A DNA stretch of 17,096 nucleotides from Planctomycetota bacterium (GTDB taxonomy: Bacteria; Planctomycetota; UBA8108; UBA1146; JAJFFE01): positions 1 through 17,096 of the forward strand of contig JAGQRC010000012.1 in the NCBI GenBank assembly GCA_020425835.1, read 5' to 3'. Each line of letters begins with the position of its first letter. Positions within the stretch are counted from its first letter, which is position 1. Positions 1-6,789 of the stretch are shown in pieces. The translations under genes were made by a program, and so were the position numbers. The notes beneath the pieces were generated by a model. The model saw only the letters and a list, made by a program, of their open reading frames with translations. It did not search any database and was not told the origin of the DNA.

Positions 1-156
1 GAGGAAGAGACAGCCTTCGGGCGCCTCCACCGCGATGAACCCGTCACCATCCACATCGGGATCGACCAGATCCCGGAACTTCGAAGGAACGATCACCCTC
101 CCCTTGTCGTCGAGGTTGTGCTCGGAGTTGCCCATGAAGAATCGAAGCGACTCCAT
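1..156 (-). CDS. mraZ: MraZ transcriptional regulator, N-terminal part (cut by window edge)
   Basis: The first 52 codons read without a stop to the window edge. They begin MESLRFFMGNSEHNLDDKGR and continue through VIVPSKFRDL to EAPEGCLFL. The HNLDDKGR-(I/V)PxKFR signature is diagnostic of MraZ, an AbrB-like DNA-binding protein that normally heads the dcw cluster and represses it. I chose the ATG at 156 because GGAGAGG lies 6 nt upstream; an in-frame ATG at 162 touches that ribosome-binding site and is less likely. The rest of mraZ, and presumably rsmH/mraW and the mur/fts genes, would lie to the left. A matching MraZ box at 588-612 supports autoregulation. The identity is clear; the C-terminal half cannot be seen. 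Confidence 0.9.
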   Translation of the reverse strand, partial: MESLRFFMGNSEHNLDDKGRVIVPSKFRDLVDPDVDGDGFIAVEAPEGCLFL

Positions 157-587
157 GGACATCCTCTCCCCGCGCGCGACCCGACGTGATCACCACGCTT
201 GCCCTGCGCTCCGAGCCTGGTTAGATGCTCGGAAGTCCTCGTGGCTCGGTCTCGCGAGCGCGTCCGGCGACGCACTCGGCTCGACCAGCTGCACCGGCCG
301 ACTCGTCACCCGTCGACGAGATCGGCCACCGAGCGTCGCTCCCCGTCGAACCGACCCGAGGCCGGAACAATCGTTCGACACTCGCAGCGGGAGAGATCGA
401 AGCGCGGTGGTCCGCGAGCCGGGAGCAACGCCGCTCGAGAGCAGACCATCCCGAGAACCCAGTCCCGAGAGGAGCCACTGACGACGACACCGCCGATCCA
501 CCGGCGACAGCCCCAGCCACCTGGCCGTCCACGAGGCCGCGGTTCGGTTCCGAGCCGCCCCCGAAACGGTCACAGGCCACCACGATC

Positions 588-612
588 ACCCAATCTCCCC
601 CACGAATCCCCA
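588..612 (-). promoter_or_regulatory. MraZ box: three TGGGN direct repeats with 5-nt spacers
   Basis: Read on the minus strand, the same direction as mraZ, the site has the units TGGGG, TGGGG and TGGGT, each separated by exactly 5 nt (10-bp period). This is the operator architecture described for Escherichia coli MraZ (TGGGN units with N5 spacers upstream of mraZ). It is unusual in lying about 430 bp upstream of the mraZ start rather than next to it. I infer that it controls mraZ and the dcw operon. Confidence 0.8.
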
Positions 613-912
613 CCTTAGTGGCGGAAGGACAGGCCGTGAACGGTCGGCCGGTCGCCGTATACTCCTCGATGACAAGGAGTTTCGGATTGACTACTACCCA
701 TGGGTCGAGCCTGGCGCGGGATCGCTAGATCTAGTGCCCCGGGACGATCCAGCCTTCCGAGTTTTTTTCTGTGGTGTGCCCAGAGTGCCACGAGATCGAC
801 GACTGGCCCCTCCGAAGGGGCGATCGACGCCGGTCGAGACGAGGTTGGAGTCGACCCGAGCTCACTCTCCCCCAATGGGTGGTAGGGAGTGGGGAAGAGT
901 CGGCCCGCAAAC

Positions 913-937
913 TGGGGAGACGTGGGGGACGGTGTGG
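913..937 (+). promoter_or_regulatory. Second MraZ-box-like TGGGG array, plus strand
   Basis: TGGGG at 913-917, TGGGG at 923-927 and a degenerate TGTGG at 933-937 have the same 10-bp period as the site at 588-612 but lie on the opposite strand. Further single TGGGT/TGGGG units lie at 876-880 and 890-894 with irregular spacing. It sits just past the 3' end of the gene that stops at 957, with no plus-strand gene to control. It may be a second MraZ site or chance G-richness. Confidence 0.35.
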
Positions 938-956
938 CGGGACCGTCGAGATGGTC

Positions 957-1937
957 TCAGCCGAACAGCTGATCGAACGCTTCGGTGGCCGCCGTCATCT
1001 CCGCACCGGGCGGCGGCACCGAGACCTCGATGACCGAATCGGTGGCCCGGCACTGGAGGAAGAGACGGTCTTCTCGCTGGTCCGACCAGATGAGGTTTCG
1101 CTTCCGAACCAGATAAAGAGCGATCAGGTAGCGGAGCCGAGCGACATCGGCGAGGTCATCCGCGCGGGTCTCGTTCCCCGCCGACGAAGGCTCTGCGTCG
1201 ACGTCGCGCTCGAGAATGGCACCGAGCTGATCGAAGTAGACCCGGAGCGAGGCGAGGTTGATGACCTTCTTCGGGGCTTGCACGGGGGAGGGGAGCACTG
1301 TCCGCCAATGCGCGAAAGCGGACGACGGTGGACTCCCCGCGAAGCAGGACTCGCAATAGTCCCGGCGCTCGAAGAGCTGGGCGGCGTCGCCGTCCCCGCC
1401 GGCGGTCCGCGGCGCGTGATCCGCGACGGACCTGCCCCGATCGGAGACCGCCCCTTCCCTGGCGACAGGATCCACGAGGCACAGAGCCGTGTGGAAAGCT
1501 CCCTTCTCAGGAAGCCGCTCGCGACACCTCACACAGGTCCTCCGGGAGGACCCCACGGTCCACCGAGTCCGATTGGCGACGGAAGTCTCACTGTCGAGGA
1601 GCTTGGCGAAGATCGTATGGCGATGGTCCCGCTGGGCTGGGTCGACGACCTCTTCTTCGACGAACTCATCGGCCGACCCGCTCGAAGTCAGACGGGCGAC
1701 CTTGGCGATCAGGGCCTCGCCTGCCGCATCGACGACGTCCGCGCGCTCCGCCGCGTCTTCGGATGAGTCTTCGTCGCCACTGGGCGCGCGGGACTCGGAC
1801 GGTTCCGCGTCGGGCGATTCGACCTCATCGACGGATTCCGCGGTCGAGTCCCCCGGCGCAGACGCCTCGGACAGACCTTCAGCGGTGTTGGAAGGGATAT
1901 CATTCCTGCGCGACGAAGAAACGCCCACGGTCGCCAT
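957..1937 (-). CDS. Uncharacterised Cys-rich (probable zinc-binding) protein
   Basis: The protein has 326 residues. Residues 1-75 are Ser/Asp/Glu-rich and probably disordered. A CVRC knuckle (C135, C138) and a CESC knuckle (C195, C198) could bind one Zn2+. The C-terminal part (about 220-326) is folded-looking, with the basic helix RLRYLIALYLVRKRNL (268-282) and an acidic end. I recall similar unnamed proteins in Planctomycetota-like genomes but know no function. The ATG at 1937 overlaps the upstream small zinc-ribbon gene by 38 nt. Its GGAGG touches the ATG, so the in-frame GTG at 1928 (9 nt from GGAGG) is an equally good start. No other ATG, GTG or TTG occurs until codon 128, so the acidic N-terminus is probably genuine. 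The overlap implies co-transcription and coupled translation. Confidence 0.72.
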   Translation of the reverse strand: MATVGVSSSRRNDIPSNTAEGLSEASAPGDSTAESVDEVESPDAEPSESRAPSGDEDSSEDAAERADVVDAAGEALIAKVARLTSSGSADEFVEEEVVDPAQRDHRHTIFAKLLDSETSVANRTRWTVGSSRRTCVRCRERLPEKGAFHTALCLVDPVAREGAVSDRGRSVADHAPRTAGGDGDAAQLFERRDYCESCFAGSPPSSAFAHWRTVLPSPVQAPKKVINLASLRVYFDQLGAILERDVDAEPSSAGNETRADDLADVARLRYLIALYLVRKRNLIWSDQREDRLFLQCRATDSVIEVSVPPPGAEMTAATEAFDQLFG

Positions 1938-2196
1938 CCTCCGAGAGAACGAAACTGACTTGACGAAGGCACCGAGGACAGACACCGGTCGTGCGCCGCT
2001 GCCCCTTGCGGAAGTACACCCGCTGGTAGACTCGACAACAATCGTACACGACGCTGACCCAAACGCGGTCCCGGGCGCCTCCATCGGCCGCAGCACCCTG
2101 TGAATCGATCCTCGCGTTGGTGTCGGCGCTGCCGGATCCAGCACGCCGGCGCTCGGCGCCGCTCGAATCGCGCGGCGGAACGGCTGCGGAACTCAT
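1900..2196 (-). CDS. Small CC...CxxC zinc-ribbon protein of unknown function
   Basis: A 98-residue protein. The first 45 residues are Ser/Ala/Arg-rich and low complexity. Residues 46-98 form a compact domain with adjacent cysteines C53-C54 (YDCCRVY) and a CPRC knuckle (C73, C76), ending GRFFVAQE. This CC/CxxC pattern followed by a terminal RFF motif recalls small uncharacterised zinc-ribbon proteins of Planctomycetota-like bacteria; that recall is from memory, not a search. The start is uncertain: the ATG at 2196 has no good ribosome-binding site, and a GTG just before the cysteines would leave only the ribbon. It is the first gene of a minus-strand pair divergent from dnaE. The open frame runs on far upstream, antisense to dnaE, but that part is not gene-like. 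Confidence 0.6.
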   Translation of the reverse strand: MSSAAVPPRDSSGAERRRAGSGSADTNARIDSQGAAADGGARDRVWVSVVYDCCRVYQRVYFRKGQRRTTGVCPRCLRQVSFVLSEDGDRGRFFVAQE

Positions 2197-2496
2197 GTCG
2201 CCAGGATCGGGTTCGCCCCGCCCACCGTCAAGGTCTCTCGCTTGTCGGCGAAGCCTCCGGCTCCTATAACGGGGCCTGCCTGCCTTCCTGCTCGATCTCG
2301 GTGCCCCTTCGACGGCGACCCTCACCGAAGCGCGTCGTGCGGTCCGCTCATCGGCTCGAGCTCCGTCTTCCGCCGAACCTCGCAAGTCTCGGGCGCGCGA
2401 GGCGCCGCCCAACCCGTCGCCTTGGCATCGCTCTCGCGCGACGTCGGGGTTCGGAGTTTCACCGTCTCGGAAGAGAGTTGACCCGGAGGAGCCCCC
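2197..2496. other. Divergent intergenic region between the zinc-ribbon pair and dnaE
   Basis: These 300 bp contain no convincing gene. They include a good plus-strand promoter (2242-2270) and would carry the untranslated leader of dnaE (about 220 nt). The complementary strand reads GTTATAGG over the same -10, but with no recognisable -35, so a minus-strand promoter for the zinc-ribbon pair is only presumed. A short GC-rich inverted repeat, GGGCG/CGCCC, lies at 2391-2395/2406-2410. Confidence 0.5.
2242..2270 (+). promoter_or_regulatory. Probable sigma-70-type promoter for dnaE
   Basis: TTGTCG (2242-2247), a 17-nt spacer and TATAAC (2265-2270) form a near-consensus housekeeping promoter in otherwise very GC-rich sequence. 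Transcription would start near 2277, giving a leader of about 220 nt before the dnaE TTG. Confidence 0.6.
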
Positions 2497-5400
2497 TTGT
2501 CCCGTTCCTTCTGCCACCTGCACGTTCACAGTCACTTCAGTCTCCTCGACGGCGTCGCCAAGGTCCCGGCCCTCGTCCAGGCAGCCAAGAGCAATGGTCA
2601 GAAGGCGTTGGCTCTCACCGACCACGGAAACATGTTCGGTGCGATCGAGTTCTACCGGGAGTGCAAGAAGGAAGGTATCAAGCCGATCATCGGCCTCGAG
2701 GCCTATGTCACCTCCCTCAGTCGCTTCGAGAAGCGCCGCGACGACCACGGCAGCAACTACTACCACCTCGTGCTCCTCGCCCAGAATGCCGAGGGCTACC
2801 AGAACCTGATCAAACTCTCGAGTCAGGCCTACATCGATGGCTTCTACTACAAGCCGCGGATCGACCACGAGCTGCTCGAAATGCACTCGGCCGGCCTGAT
2901 CGCCACTTCGGCGTGCCTCGCGGGTGAAGTGAACCGTCCTCTGATCCACGGCGAACTCGACCGCGCGCGGGAGGCAGCGCTGCGCTACCAGAAGATCTTC
3001 GGGAAGGACCGGTTCTTCCTCGAGATCCAGGACCACGGGATGCCGGAACAGAGACGTGTCCTCGAACAGGTCCCGGGGCTCGCGAAGGAGCTCGGGATCC
3101 CCTTGGTGGCGACCAACGACATCCACTATCTGCGGCAGTCCGATGCCCGCGCTCAGGAAGTGCACATCTGCATCAGCACGGGCAGCACCATGGAGGACGA
3201 CGAGCGGCTCCGTTTCGACAACGACTGCTTCCACTTCCGCTCCACCGACGAGATGTATCGGGCCCTCGGGGACTGGCCGGAGGCTCTCGCGAACACCGAC
3301 GAGATCGCGGCGATGTGCGATCTCCAGCTGGAGGAGGGTCGCTCCCACCTCCCGATCTACCGCCCAGGGGGAACCGCCCAACAACAGCAGGAGAACAAGA
3401 CTCCGGACGTCGTGGAGGAAGAGAACCGCGCCCAGTTCCGCCGATTGGTCGAGGAGGGGTTCGCGCGCAACTACCCGCAGCCGACCGAGGAACACCGCGA
3501 ACGCCTCGAGTACGAGATCGACGTGATCGAGCGGATGGGCTTCGTCTCGTACTTCCTGATCACCTGGGACTTCATCAACTACTCGCGTCAGATCGGCGTG
3601 CCCGTGGGTCCCGGTCGAGGTTCGGCCGTCGGCAGCATGGTGTCCTACTGCCTCGGGATCACCACCCTCGACCCCGTCAGGTACGACCTGATCTTCGAGC
3701 GCTTCCTCAACTCCGACCGGATCTCGATGCCCGATATCGACATCGACTTCTGCGTCGTGGGTCGTGACAAGGTGATCGACTACGTACGGCAGAAGTACGG
3801 CAACGACCGGGTCTGTCAGATCATCACGTTCGGGACGATGGCCGCGAAGGCGGTGATCAAGGACGTCGGACGAGCGCTGAACATCCCGCTGAAGGAGGTC
3901 GAGGGTATCGCCAAGAAGATCCCCGACACATTGGGGATCAAGCTCCAGGAGGCGATCGACTCGGAACCGGAGCTCGAGGCGCTGACCCGCGATCCCAGGT
4001 ACCAAGAGCTCTTCGAAGCGGCGCTCCGACTCGAGGGTCTCAACCGCCACTGCTCCACGCATGCCGCCGGCGTCGTGGTCTGCGACCAACCACTGACCGA
4101 CGTCGTTCCCCTCTATCGGAACGGCGAGGACATCACGACCCAGTTCCCGATGGAGATCCTCGAGTCTCTCGGCCTCCTGAAGCTCGACTTCCTCGGTCTC
4201 AAGACGCTGACGATCCTCGATCGCGCAGCGAAGATCGTCCGCGAAGAGACCGGGATCGAGCTCGATCTCGAGACGCTCCCGTTGGATGACGTACCGACCT
4301 ACGAGCTCCTGGCGGCGGGAGACACGAAGGGGATCTTCCAGCTGGAATCGAGCGGCATGCGGGAGCTGCTCCGTCGAATGCGCCCGGACCGATTCGATGA
4401 CCTGATCGCGGTGCTCGCCCTCTACCGGCCCGGCCCTCTCGGTAGCGGCATGGACAAGGTGTTCTGCGAACGGAAGCACGGCCGCGAGGCGATCGACTAC
4501 CCGGACCCCGCGCTCGAGCCGATCCTGGGCGATTCGTTCGGAGTCATCCTCTACCAGGAACAGGTCATGCGTATCGCGCACGACATGGCCGGGTTCACCA
4601 TGAACGAGGCCGACTCGCTACGAAAGGCGATGGGCAAGAAGAAGCCGGAGATCATCGCGAAGTTCAAGCAACAGTTCCTGGACGGCTCCACTAGAACCGG
4701 AATCGACCGCAAGGCGGCCGAGCAGATCTTCGAGCAGATCGAGCACTTCGCGAAGTACGGGTTCAACAAGTCACACTCCACCGCGTACGCGGTGATCTCC
4801 TACCGCACCGCCTACCTCAAGGCGAACCATCCCGCGGCGTTTCTCGCGGGTGTGCTCAGCTGCGAGATCGCCAACGTGGAGAAGATGGTCGAGTACCTCG
4901 CCGAGTCCAAGCGGCTCGGCATCGCGGTCCGCCCGCCCTCGATCAACTACTCGGGACACAACTTCACCGTGCGCGGCGGCGAGATCCACTACGGGCTGGT
5001 GGCAGTGAAGGGAGTCGGTGAGAAGGCGGTCGAGGAGGTCCTGAGGGAGCGCGAGGCGAACGGCCCCTACGAGAGTCTCTTCGACTTCACCAGCCGCGTC
5101 GACTTGAAGGCGGTCAACAAGACCACCGTGGAGCAGCTCATCCGGTGCGGCGCGTTCGACGAGATCGGACCGAGCCGCTCGCGGATGGTCGCGGTCGTCA
5201 AGGACGCCATGGATCGTGGAAACCGAATCCAAGCGGAGCGCCGGGCCGGCCAGCTGTCTCTGTTCGGCGAGTCGACGGGCACCGCTCCCCTCCTCGACGA
5301 GATCTACCCCGAGGTTGCGGAGTACAGCGAGCTCGAGCGGCTGGCTGGCGAGAAGGACTCCCTCGGCTTCTACATGAGCGGGCATCCGCTGGACAAGTTC

Positions 5401-5967
5401 GAGCACGATCTCGCGCACTGGCGAACCCACACGATCGCCGAGATCGCATCAGCCGGGGACCAACGGGAAGTGGTCCTCGGCGTCATGATCTCCAAGATTC
5501 GCACGCGCCAGACGAAGCGCGGAGACATCATGGCATTCCTCGAGGTCGAGGACTCGAGCGGCGGCACGGAAATCGTGGTCTTCCCGAAGACCTACGCCGA
5601 GGAGAAGGAGCAGATGACGGAGGACGCGATCGTGCTGATCCAGGGAACGACAGAGGAGCGCGAGGAGAGCGTCCAGGTCCGCGCGGACAAGGTCCTCCCG
5701 CTCGCGGATGCGTTCGAGCGTCTGGGGCGTCGGCTCGGCGTCACGTTCGATACCCGAGAGACCGATGAGAACGAGCTCTTCCGCCTCAAGGACATCCTCC
5801 ATCGTCACCGTGGTGATGTTCCGGTCTCGTTGATCTTCGACAGCGGATCCGGGGCCCGCTGGGTCGTCCGCTCGAATCCGGAGCTCTCGGTCCGACCCAC
5901 CGCCACCATGTTGGAAGAGCTCAAGGGGCTGGTCGGTCCGGCCCGGATCCGCGTGGAGCGGAACTGA
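2497..5967 (+). CDS. dnaE: DNA polymerase III alpha subunit, DnaE type
   Basis: A 1156-residue replicative polymerase (E. coli DnaE has 1160). An N-terminal PHP domain (about 5-275) starts HLHVHSHFSLLDG. Palm motifs include GPGRGSAVGS (371-380) and MPDIDIDF (411-418), giving catalytic Asp413 and Asp415; the third Asp is D564 in LKLDFLG. A clamp-binding motif QLSLF lies at 919-923, followed by an OB-fold region (about 985-1070) and a C-terminal domain. All nine PHP metal ligands expected from active bacterial PHP domains appear present (H9, H11, D18, H43, E68, H90, C140, D208, H210), so it may proofread by itself. The start is TTG, with GGAGGA 6 nt upstream (2485-2490). It is transcribed alone or with the yggS gene that follows after 46 nt. 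Confidence 0.97.
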   Translation: MSRSFCHLHVHSHFSLLDGVAKVPALVQAAKSNGQKALALTDHGNMFGAIEFYRECKKEGIKPIIGLEAYVTSLSRFEKRRDDHGSNYYHLVLLAQNAEGYQNLIKLSSQAYIDGFYYKPRIDHELLEMHSAGLIATSACLAGEVNRPLIHGELDRAREAALRYQKIFGKDRFFLEIQDHGMPEQRRVLEQVPGLAKELGIPLVATNDIHYLRQSDARAQEVHICISTGSTMEDDERLRFDNDCFHFRSTDEMYRALGDWPEALANTDEIAAMCDLQLEEGRSHLPIYRPGGTAQQQQENKTPDVVEEENRAQFRRLVEEGFARNYPQPTEEHRERLEYEIDVIERMGFVSYFLITWDFINYSRQIGVPVGPGRGSAVGSMVSYCLGITTLDPVRYDLIFERFLNSDRISMPDIDIDFCVVGRDKVIDYVRQKYGNDRVCQIITFGTMAAKAVIKDVGRALNIPLKEVEGIAKKIPDTLGIKLQEAIDSEPELEALTRDPRYQELFEAALRLEGLNRHCSTHAAGVVVCDQPLTDVVPLYRNGEDITTQFPMEILESLGLLKLDFLGLKTLTILDRAAKIVREETGIELDLETLPLDDVPTYELLAAGDTKGIFQLESSGMRELLRRMRPDRFDDLIAVLALYRPGPLGSGMDKVFCERKHGREAIDYPDPALEPILGDSFGVILYQEQVMRIAHDMAGFTMNEADSLRKAMGKKKPEIIAKFKQQFLDGSTRTGIDRKAAEQIFEQIEHFAKYGFNKSHSTAYAVISYRTAYLKANHPAAFLAGVLSCEIANVEKMVEYLAESKRLGIAVRPPSINYSGHNFTVRGGEIHYGLVAVKGVGEKAVEEVLREREANGPYESLFDFTSRVDLKAVNKTTVEQLIRCGAFDEIGPSRSRMVAVVKDAMDRGNRIQAERRAGQLSLFGESTGTAPLLDEIYPEVAEYSELERLAGEKDSLGFYMSGHPLDKFEHDLAHWRTHTIAEIASAGDQREVVLGVMISKIRTRQTKRGDIMAFLEVEDSSGGTEIVVFPKTYAEEKEQMTEDAIVLIQGTTEEREESVQVRADKVLPLADAFERLGRRLGVTFDTRETDENELFRLKDILHRHRGDVPVSLIFDSGSGARWVVRSNPELSVRPTATMLEELKGLVGPARIRVERN

Positions 5968-6013
5968 TCCCCGAACTGTCGCCCCACCGGCGTCAACACG
6001 AGGAGACTGTCGA

Positions 6014-6712
6014 ATGGGCTCTCCACGGTTCCGGCTCGATCTCGAGCGATTCGAGCGGAACATCGAGAAGATCCGAGACGAGGTCGCGGCGCTCGCGCCG
6101 GGCCCGTCTCCGACCATTCTCCCGGTCACGAAGTACCTGGACTCCGACGACTGCCGACGACTGCACGACCATGGCTACGGCCCTCTCGGGGAGAACCGTG
6201 CCGACGCGCTGGTCGAGAAGGCCGGCGATGAGCCGAATCCGAGCGATTGGCACTTCATCGGCCACCTCCAGCGCAACAAGATCTCCAGAGTTCTCCTTCG
6301 CATCTCGCTCCTACACTCACTCGACAACGAGCGTCTCGCCTCCGAGATCGAGGATTGGGGCGCAAGGGAGTCTCGTCCGGTCGAGGTCCTGGTGCAGGTC
6401 AATATCTCGGGGGAAATGTCGAAGGGCGGTCTGACCATCGCCGAGGCGCGGGCAAAGATCCCGACGTGGACCGAGCGCTTTCGGTTCGTTCGAGTTCGCG
6501 GACTGATGACCATGGCACCGTTGGAGGACCCGGAAGCAAGTCGTCCGTGTTTCCGAGGCCTCCGTGAGCTTCGCGACGACCTGCGCGGTCTCCTCGCGCC
6601 GGAAGCCCGTGACGAGTTCTCCGAGCTGTCGATGGGCATGTCGAACGACTATAGAATCGCGACGCTCGAGGGAGCGACTCTCCTCCGACTCGGTCAGCTC
6701 CTCTACGAGTGA
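6014..6712 (+). CDS. yggS: YggS/PLPBP-family PLP homeostasis protein
   Basis: A 232-residue protein. The family binds pyridoxal 5'-phosphate and helps control free PLP and amino acid balance; it has no known enzymatic reaction. Visible signatures are the PLP lysine K40 in LPVTKYL, GENR, WHFIGHLQRNK, VLVQVNISGEMSKGG, and the C-terminal SMGMSNDYRIATLEGATLLRLG block that holds the phosphate. Length is typical (E. coli YggS 234). The ATG at 6014 is preceded by AGGAG with 8 nt spacing. It lies 46 nt after dnaE and 77 nt before the kinase gene, so it probably belongs to the same transcript. Confidence 0.93.
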   Translation: MGSPRFRLDLERFERNIEKIRDEVAALAPGPSPTILPVTKYLDSDDCRRLHDHGYGPLGENRADALVEKAGDEPNPSDWHFIGHLQRNKISRVLLRISLLHSLDNERLASEIEDWGARESRPVEVLVQVNISGEMSKGGLTIAEARAKIPTWTERFRFVRVRGLMTMAPLEDPEASRPCFRGLRELRDDLRGLLAPEARDEFSELSMGMSNDYRIATLEGATLLRLGQLLYE

Positions 6713-6789
6713 CGGGTCTCCCGGATCGACTCGCCCGGAGGCCGGCCGACCGCGCCCCGTGCCTGGACCGTTGGTAAGGAACACCAGAC

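Larger units (their letters stand above)
157..956. other. Long non-coding region upstream of mraZ
   Basis: About 800 bp separates mraZ from the stop of the next minus-strand gene. Open frames here are short, Arg/Ser/Pro-rich and lack family motifs, so I call no gene. It holds the MraZ box (588-612), a TGGGG array on the other strand (913-937), and several inverted repeats: 7-bp stem 210-216/227-233, 6-bp stem 302-307/315-320, ACTCCT/AGGAGT at 661-666/675-680, GCCCCT/AGGGGC at 806-811/816-821. It also holds a T7 tract at 761-767 (plus strand) and the palindromes 696-705 (ACCCATGGGT) and 725-734 (CTAGATCTAG). I looked for RNase P RNA, which in some genomes lies near mraZ, and did not find its conserved core sequences. 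Confidence 0.6.

Noticed and set aside
541..551. GGTTCGGTTCC resembling a tRNA T-loop
   Set aside because: The invariant A58 is G and no acceptor or anticodon stem fits around it.
163..587. RNase P RNA in the mraZ leader
   Set aside because: The conserved GAGGAAAGTCC and ACAGAA core sequences are absent on both strands.
658..663. TATACT as a plus-strand -10 box
   Set aside because: No -35 at 16-18 nt upstream and no plus-strand gene follows.
806..821. GCCCCT/AGGGGC hairpin as a terminator for the 957-1937 gene
   Set aside because: The stem is short and no U-tract follows on the minus strand; the nearby T7 tract is on the other strand.
771..1766. Plus-strand frame starting with a CPECHE motif, suggestive of a zinc knuckle
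   Set aside because: It runs antisense through the better supported 957-1937 gene, and after the first 20 residues it is Arg-rich and shadow-like.
2197..4581. Very long minus-strand open frame antisense to dnaE
   Set aside because: It mirrors the codon pattern of dnaE and shows no domain; only its last 98 codons (1900-2196) look like a real protein.
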